64,000 nucleotides of DNA from Tolypeutes matacus (taxonomy: Eukaryota > Chordata > Mammalia > Cingulata > Chlamyphoridae). Shown here piece by piece: positions 59,041-64,000 of this stretch (its first letter is position 1; each line of letters opens with the position of its first letter). Both the position numbers and the translations under genes were made by a program. Under the pieces are notes generated by a model. The model worked only from the letters and a program-made list of their open reading frames with translations. It was not told the DNA's origin and ran no database searches. Where the stretch lies: positions 6,709,581 through 6,773,580 of the forward strand of contig JAKSZT010054324.1 of NCBI GenBank assembly GCA_026826555.1, read 5' to 3'.

Positions 59041-60245
59041 AGGAAAGAGAGGGTAACATGGCAGGGGTGGTAACCATGGGCATGTGGGCTACGTCCTCGT
59101 GTAACTTACTTGTGCCTTCAGGACACACTCAAGGCCTATCTCCTATATACCACTTCCACTTTATTATGGAGTGCTGCTGTGCACACCCAACTTTATGGTT
59201 TGATGGGTCAGACAGTACCCATGTATGTACCCAGTACCCATGACAGGCAACTCAGGTCTCATGGTAACTTGATGGCCCATAGTTAAGCATTCAATCTCTA
59301 CTAAGGCCTAGTAGCAGGCCAAAAGCTGTTTCTCAAAAGGAGAGTAGTTATCTGCAGAGGATGGCAGGGTTTTGCTCCAAAATCCTAAAGATTTGCATTA
59401 TGATTCTCCTATAGGGGCCTGCCAAAGGCTCTAGACAGCATCTCTATTTGCCACTGAAACTTCCAGCACCATTGGATCTGCTTGATCATATGGCTCATGT
59501 GGTAGTACAGCTTGCACAGCAGCTTGGACCTGTCACAGATGCCTACTCTTGTCTGGTCCCAATCAAAACTAGCAACTTTTCTGGTCACTCGGTAAATGAG
59601 TTGGAGTAGCACACCTAAATGAAGAATATGTAATCTTGAAAATCAGAGGATACCAACTAAGCATTGTGATTCTTTTGGGGTTGTAGGAGGGGCCAGATAC
59701 AACAGATTATACTTCAATTTAGAAGGGATATCTCGACATGCCCCACACTACTGGACACCTAGAAATTTCACTGAGGTGGAAGGACCCTGTATTTTTGTCG
59801 GATTTATCTCCCAACCACTCTCACACAAATGCCTTTACAATAAGTCTATAGTCTTTGCTATTCTTGCTCACTAGGTCCTGTCAACATGATATCATCAATA
59901 TAATGGACCAGTGTGATGATATCTTTTTGGAGAGAGAGACAATCAGTTTCCTGCAGACAATATTATGACATAGGGCTGGAGAGTTGATATACCTCTGATG
60001 CAGGACAGTGAAGTTATATTGCTGGCCATGCCATCTGAAAGCAAACTATTTCTGGTGATCCTAACTAATGGCAATAGAGGAAAAAGCATTTGCCAGAAAT
60101 TCAGTTTCATACCAGGTACCAGAGGATGTGCTGATTTGCTCAAGAAATAATACTACATCTGGGACAGCAGCTGTGATTGGAATCACCACCTGGTTAAGTT
60201 TACAATAATCTACTGTCATTCTCCAAGATCCATCTGTTTTCAGGA
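59041..60245 (-). pseudogene. pol (RT): Reverse transcriptase remnant of ERV-L provirus B
   Basis: The YIDD active-site box is intact at 59891-59902 (minus strand). Upstream the [18 protein letters not shown] region lies near 60080. The best minus-strand frames are 59943-60143 and 59409-59612, in different phases. An in-frame TAG occurs near 60250, where protease passes into RT. The A-rich expansion seen in copy A is absent at about 59795-59805. Confidence 0.83.
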
Positions 60246-60249
60246 TAGG

Positions 60250-60720
60250 CTAAACAGGACAGTTGAATGGGAAAGTGGTGGGAATCACCATCCCTGCATC
60301 CTTCAGATCATTGATGGTGGCACTAATCTCTGTAATCCCTCCAGGATTGTATTGCCTTTGATGTATTGTTTTGCTAGGCAGAGGCAGTTCTAGTGGTTTC
60401 CATGTGGCCTTTCCTACCATAATAACTCTCACTCCAAAAGCCAGGTATCCAATGTGGGGATTCTGCCAGTTACTGAGTATGTCTATGCTAATTGTGCATT
60501 CTGGAACTCGGGAAATAATCACAGAATAGGTCCGGGGACCCACTGGACCCACTGTGAGACAGACCTGAGCTAAGACTCCATCAATCACCTGACCTCCATA
60601 AGCCCCTACTCTGACTAGTGGACCACAGTGACGTTTTGGGTCTCCTGGAATTAATATCACTTCTGACACAGTGTCTAATAATCTCTGAAATGTCTGATCA
60701 TATCCTTTTCCCCAATGCAC
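60250..60720 (-). pseudogene. pro: Aspartic protease remnant of ERV-L provirus B, DTG changed
   Basis: A continuous 156-codon frame with RLLDTVSEVILIPGDP near its start. The catalytic Asp-Thr is present but the following Gly is Val, a change expected to abolish activity because this Gly is invariant in retroviral proteases. The second conserved block reads TISIDILSNW. Upstream the gag-to-protease junction lacks both stops present in copy A. Confidence 0.87.
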
Positions 60721-61048
60721 AGTTACTCTGGTAAAGGGCTGAGAGTCTTCTTGGGGAAAGGTGGGAGGAAGATTAACAGTATAAATTTTTGGCAGTTTAA
60801 CAAGATCCTTCTCCTAGGGGATCTGGCCTTCTCCTCATTCAAGGGGTTCTGGGTCTGTAAAACATTTCAAGTCCAGGAATTGATTAAAGGGTCATGATTC
60901 TCTAAATCTGTAATTTGAGTTAGGATTTTGTTCACTTGACCTAGACTCTTCTGCTTATACAGAGCAAGAAGAAATTTAGTAGACTGCCCATGCATTTCAC
61001 TTCTAGGTACCCCATGATCTATTAACCAATACCATAACTCTATGCGAC

Positions 61049-62751
61049 TCAGACTATTTTGAATGCTGCTTTGAATCTGTCTTTCATTGAGGTAGCCACA
61101 CCACCTTGTCTTTGGCTATTATCTGCAGATACTTGACTTTTACTGGACTGAGATCTGATCATCCCCATAATGTTTAAGGATTCTAATTCCATTACAGCCC
61201 ACCCTACAGTAATACCTGGACTACAGAGAAGAGCAACCACAGAGCTCTTCAGAGACGATGGGGTTAATCTTACAAATTTATTAACAGTCCTGGTTAAAAC
61301 TGTGCCCTCTAAACATTCCTGGGGTGGGTGGGCAGGTCTCAAATAGTAAATCCATTCTAGCATTCCAAACTCTCTAAGCCTTTGAATCCCTCTTCTACTG
61401 TATACCAGGGCAAATCGAGCATCTCAACCTCAGACATGCTAGGCCATCTTTTGGTCCAAGTCTCCATCAGCCACCCAAACAAACAGAGCCCATTCTAACC
61501 CCTCAAGCTACAGTGTTGAATCCAGAATTTCTTCTTAGTGGTCCCATATCAATAAATTCAGCCTGATCCAACTTTATATTCCTTCTTCCAATATCCCATA
61601 TCCTTAGTATCCATTCCCACACATATTCCCCTGATTTCTGTTTATTTAAGTTGGAAAATGCATGCATTTCTTTCAGAGTATAGTGTACTTCTTCATGAGT
61701 CACACTTTGTATTTCTCGTTTGGGGGCTTATTGTGTTTTTAATCTAGTAATAGGTCTGGAAGAGAAGAGGGGTGGTGGGGGTGGGTAAGGAAAAGGATTA
61801 GAAATGTTTTACAAGCTACTGACCTCAGGGCATTCCTTTGGATTTTCTTCTGGTAAGAAAGGATTAATCTCTTCAGGCAAGTGTTGGAAGGCAGATTCCT
61901 CAGGGCAGACTGGAGGTTGGGCAGTATGTGCTGGGGTTTGGCTGGAACCTGCTCAGGACTGGGAGAAGGTCCAGACTTCCTGGGGCATGACAGAGGCTGG
62001 GCAGTGGAGGCTTTAGTTTCGCTGGTAACTACCTCAGGGCTGCAAGGAAGTCCGGACTACCTGGGGCAGTCTGGAGGCTGGGTGATACAAGATTGACAAA
62101 ATGTGGTCTCCACAGGGCAGGCCATCACAGATTAATCTGGTAAAGTCTCAGCAATGCCCCTACCAATATTATCATCATCCCAAATGTCTCCATCCCAATC
62201 TTCTGGGTTCCACCCCTTTCCAATCAATGCCTTCACTTTAACAGCAGATACCCTGCAGGGTTGAGATTTTAGTGTCCTTTGTAACTCTACTACTCATACA
62301 ATAAGAGTCTGAGTCTGGTTCTCAGAATCTCAACCCTGTGACTGCAGGAAACAAGTTTTTCTTTCAGAGCAAACATAGAAACATTCACATCATTCATGTG
62401 GCATTTAAGTTGCACATTTGAAGCCTTTAGCTCATCCCTTTCTTTTTTAACTGTATCCAGAATATCTAAGAAGAGCCAGCCAACATTATAACTTTTGACT
62501 CTACAAAACTGTGTTATGGTGTTGAAAACACTCTCACCTATATCCTTGCCTCTTGTAAGCATGGATGTAGGGGAATCCAATGATGATATTTCACATATCT
62601 CCATTGCCAACTCACACCATGGACTGCTAGTGGCTTCTCCATTATTGGAAAGGGAGTCATTAGTACCCTTGAGTCCAATTATAGTAGAGAGCCAACTGCA
62701 AAACTCCCAGAACCACCTCAGACATCCCATGTTTAAGATTCTGTTCCTCAA
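61049..62751 (-). pseudogene. gag: Gag remnant of ERV-L provirus B
   Basis: Pieces on the minus strand: 62290-62751 (153 codons, with LDTVKKERDELKASNVQ coiled-coil-like text), 61503-61703 (with the capsid-like block KSGEYVWEWILRIWD) and 61049-61363. They lie in more than one phase with stops between, and the proline-rich middle (about 61800-62150) is broken. Confidence 0.83.
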
Positions 62752-62753
62752 GA

Positions 62754-62769
62754 ACCACTCCTGGTACCA
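62754..62769 (-). promoter_or_regulatory. Primer-binding site, tRNA-Leu type, provirus B
   Basis: TGGTACCAGGAGTGGT on the minus strand, just after the 5' LTR. It keeps the full leucine-tRNA-type match that copy A has lost at one base. Confidence 0.88.
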
Positions 62770-62772
62770 AGT

Positions 62773-63224
62773 TATATTAGTCAGGGTTCTCTAGGGAACA
62801 GAATCAACAGGAGATATCTGTAAATAGCATGAGATTTTCATAAGATTCTCTCATGTGACTGTGGGGATGCACAAGTCCAGGTTCTGCAGGAAAGCTGCAA
62901 ACCAGGGGCTCCAATGAAAATCCAATGAAGGTCCTTGGTGAGTTTCTGGGAGATGTTATCTGCCCAAAGATGAGCTGGGAAGTTCTCCCTGAAATCTTAA
63001 ATCAATTCCCCTTTGAAAGCATTCAACTGATTGGATAAAGCCTCACTCATTGCTGATGGCGATCTCCCTAGTTGATGGTAGATGGAATCAGCCATCTATG
63101 CAGTAAACTCACTGATGACTAAAGCCCATAAATGTCCTTGTATTACAATTAGCCCAGTGCTTGCTTGACTAAACAACTGGGCATAATTACCTGGCCAAGT
63201 TGACACACTAGTCTAACCATCACA
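62773..63224 (-). repeat. 5' LTR of provirus B
   Basis: Bounded on the plus strand by TATATTAGTCAGGGTTCTCT and CTAACCATCACA. The expected terminal ACA reads ATA on the minus strand, a point change at the LTR end. Confidence 0.9.
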
Positions 63225-64000
63225 CTGTGCCATTTTTGTCTGAATTCAATAATGGTTCTTTTTTGTTGTTGTTGTTTTAATCTATTCTTTCGTTTCAATA
63301 ATATTTTAACTTTTTGAAATAGAAAGCTGGCCAATAAATAATTGGAACAATACATATAACTGAGATATTGATTTTCAGCCCTAAACTTCACAATCCTTTT
63401 TTATCTTTAATTACCTTAAACTATCTCTCAAGTGCAGGTTTTTAAAAGTATATCTATTAACAGTAAGTAAGTAAATAAATAAATACAATGCCATAACACC
63501 CAAATCTCATCTTTTCATGGGACTTTTAAATTTTTTTAATTATTTAGCTTGGAGTCCTAAAAAACATTGTTGCAGTGAGCTACATGTCTAATTCTTCTAT
63601 TTGTATATTCTTAGAATGATACTTTCCATATAACACTTGGAAAAACTGAAGTTACAGGACACATTCTTTCTCTATATAAATACAAGTTAGACAAGAGGAA
63701 GAATTTTGTTGTAATGATTTGCAAAATTGGAAACTGGAGTCATCACCAACTTAACTCTGGCTTAATTAAAGTTTATATCCCCTCTATATAATTTTTAACA
63801 GTGTCCAGAGGTGAAATTATGATATAATTTTTACCAGGCTTAATGTCAATCTACTGTGTGGGGAGTTATTTAAAATTAACTAAACCTTTCATGAAAAACT
63901 TTCAGACATCTGAAATTCAAAATTTCTTTCTCCAAACTTTAACTTCATTAGTAGGCAGTATTTGTCCAAAAGTTTTTGCCTGCATGCCAGTAGAACAAAG
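63225..64000. other. AT-rich intergenic DNA
   Basis: No gene. It contains a short TTG-repeat run near 63263-63275 and a TAAG/TAAA run near 63463-63485. The sequence is cut by the window end. Confidence 0.5.

Larger units (their letters stand above)
56542..63224 (-). mobile_element. ERV-L provirus B, reverse orientation
   Basis: A 6.7-kb provirus with the same organisation as provirus A but on the minus strand: 5' LTR at 62773-63224, primer site, gag, protease, RT, RNase H, integrase, dUTPase, 3' LTR at 56542-56992. Target duplication is doubtful: ACTAT lies on the left, and on the right ACTGT matches only if the boundary moves by one base. LTRs differ from one another by roughly 10% by eye. 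Its broken sites are mostly different from those of copy A. Confidence 0.92.

Noticed and set aside
56537..63229. Claiming a 5-bp target duplication for provirus B
   Set aside because: The immediate flanks (ACTAT and CTGTG) do not match; ACTGT fits with one mismatch only after moving one border by a base, so I left it open.

Overview
This window looks like AT-rich intergenic DNA from a placental mammal, most likely a xenarthran (sloth, armadillo or anteater). The main reason is at least five insertions of a tRNA-like SINE with the DAS-SINE signature (GGGAGCGGATGTGGCTCAAG-type A box, GGTTCGGTTCC-type B box, CCTCCTAAAGAAG downstream). Ancient pan-mammalian repeats (MIR, L2-like tails, an MLT1-type LTR, hAT MITE-type DNA) and L1 elements fit a mammal. 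I could not decide between sloth and armadillo. I found no intact host protein-coding gene, exon set, tRNA or rRNA. Almost every open frame above 60 codons is chance or a retroelement remnant.

Layout. 1-13.6 kb: AT-rich DNA with an MLT1-like LTR, a MIR plus a local copy of part of it, two DAS-SINE insertions (one dimeric with a minisatellite linker) and a first copy of a long ancient repeat (10.9-12.4 kb). 13.66 kb: a retroposed U1 snRNA pseudogene. 14.2 kb: a TATATG hexamer array containing a 10-N gap. 16.34-22.94 kb: ERV-L provirus A (+ strand), two LTRs, Leu-type primer site, broken gag, protease, RT, RNase H, integrase and dUTPase. 25.2-26.6 kb: second ancient-repeat copy carrying a young DAS-SINE. 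28.1-34.9 kb: copies of one L1 3'UTR family on both strands; one is split by a solo LTR with a 5-bp target duplication. 36.6-45.06 kb: a nearly full-length old L1 (+ strand) with three nested insertions. 47.5-49.6 kb: third ancient-repeat copy split by a small hAT-type MITE. 49.8-53.8 kb: a second, rearranged L1 with a class-I-like LTR in its 5' region. 53.8-55.3 kb: an older L1 fragment. 56.54-63.22 kb: ERV-L provirus B on the - strand.

How the parts relate. This is a layered retroelement landscape. Retroelement copies in the window serve as each other's empty-site controls: the solo LTR and the MITE can both be checked against uninterrupted paralogues a few to tens of kilobases away. The two ERV-L proviruses form an inverted pair about 34 kb apart. 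All viral and L1 reading frames are disrupted. I did not find a new functional system; the most informative material is the nested-insertion history, the U1 retrocopy with an odd 3' junction, and the independent lesions in the two proviruses.
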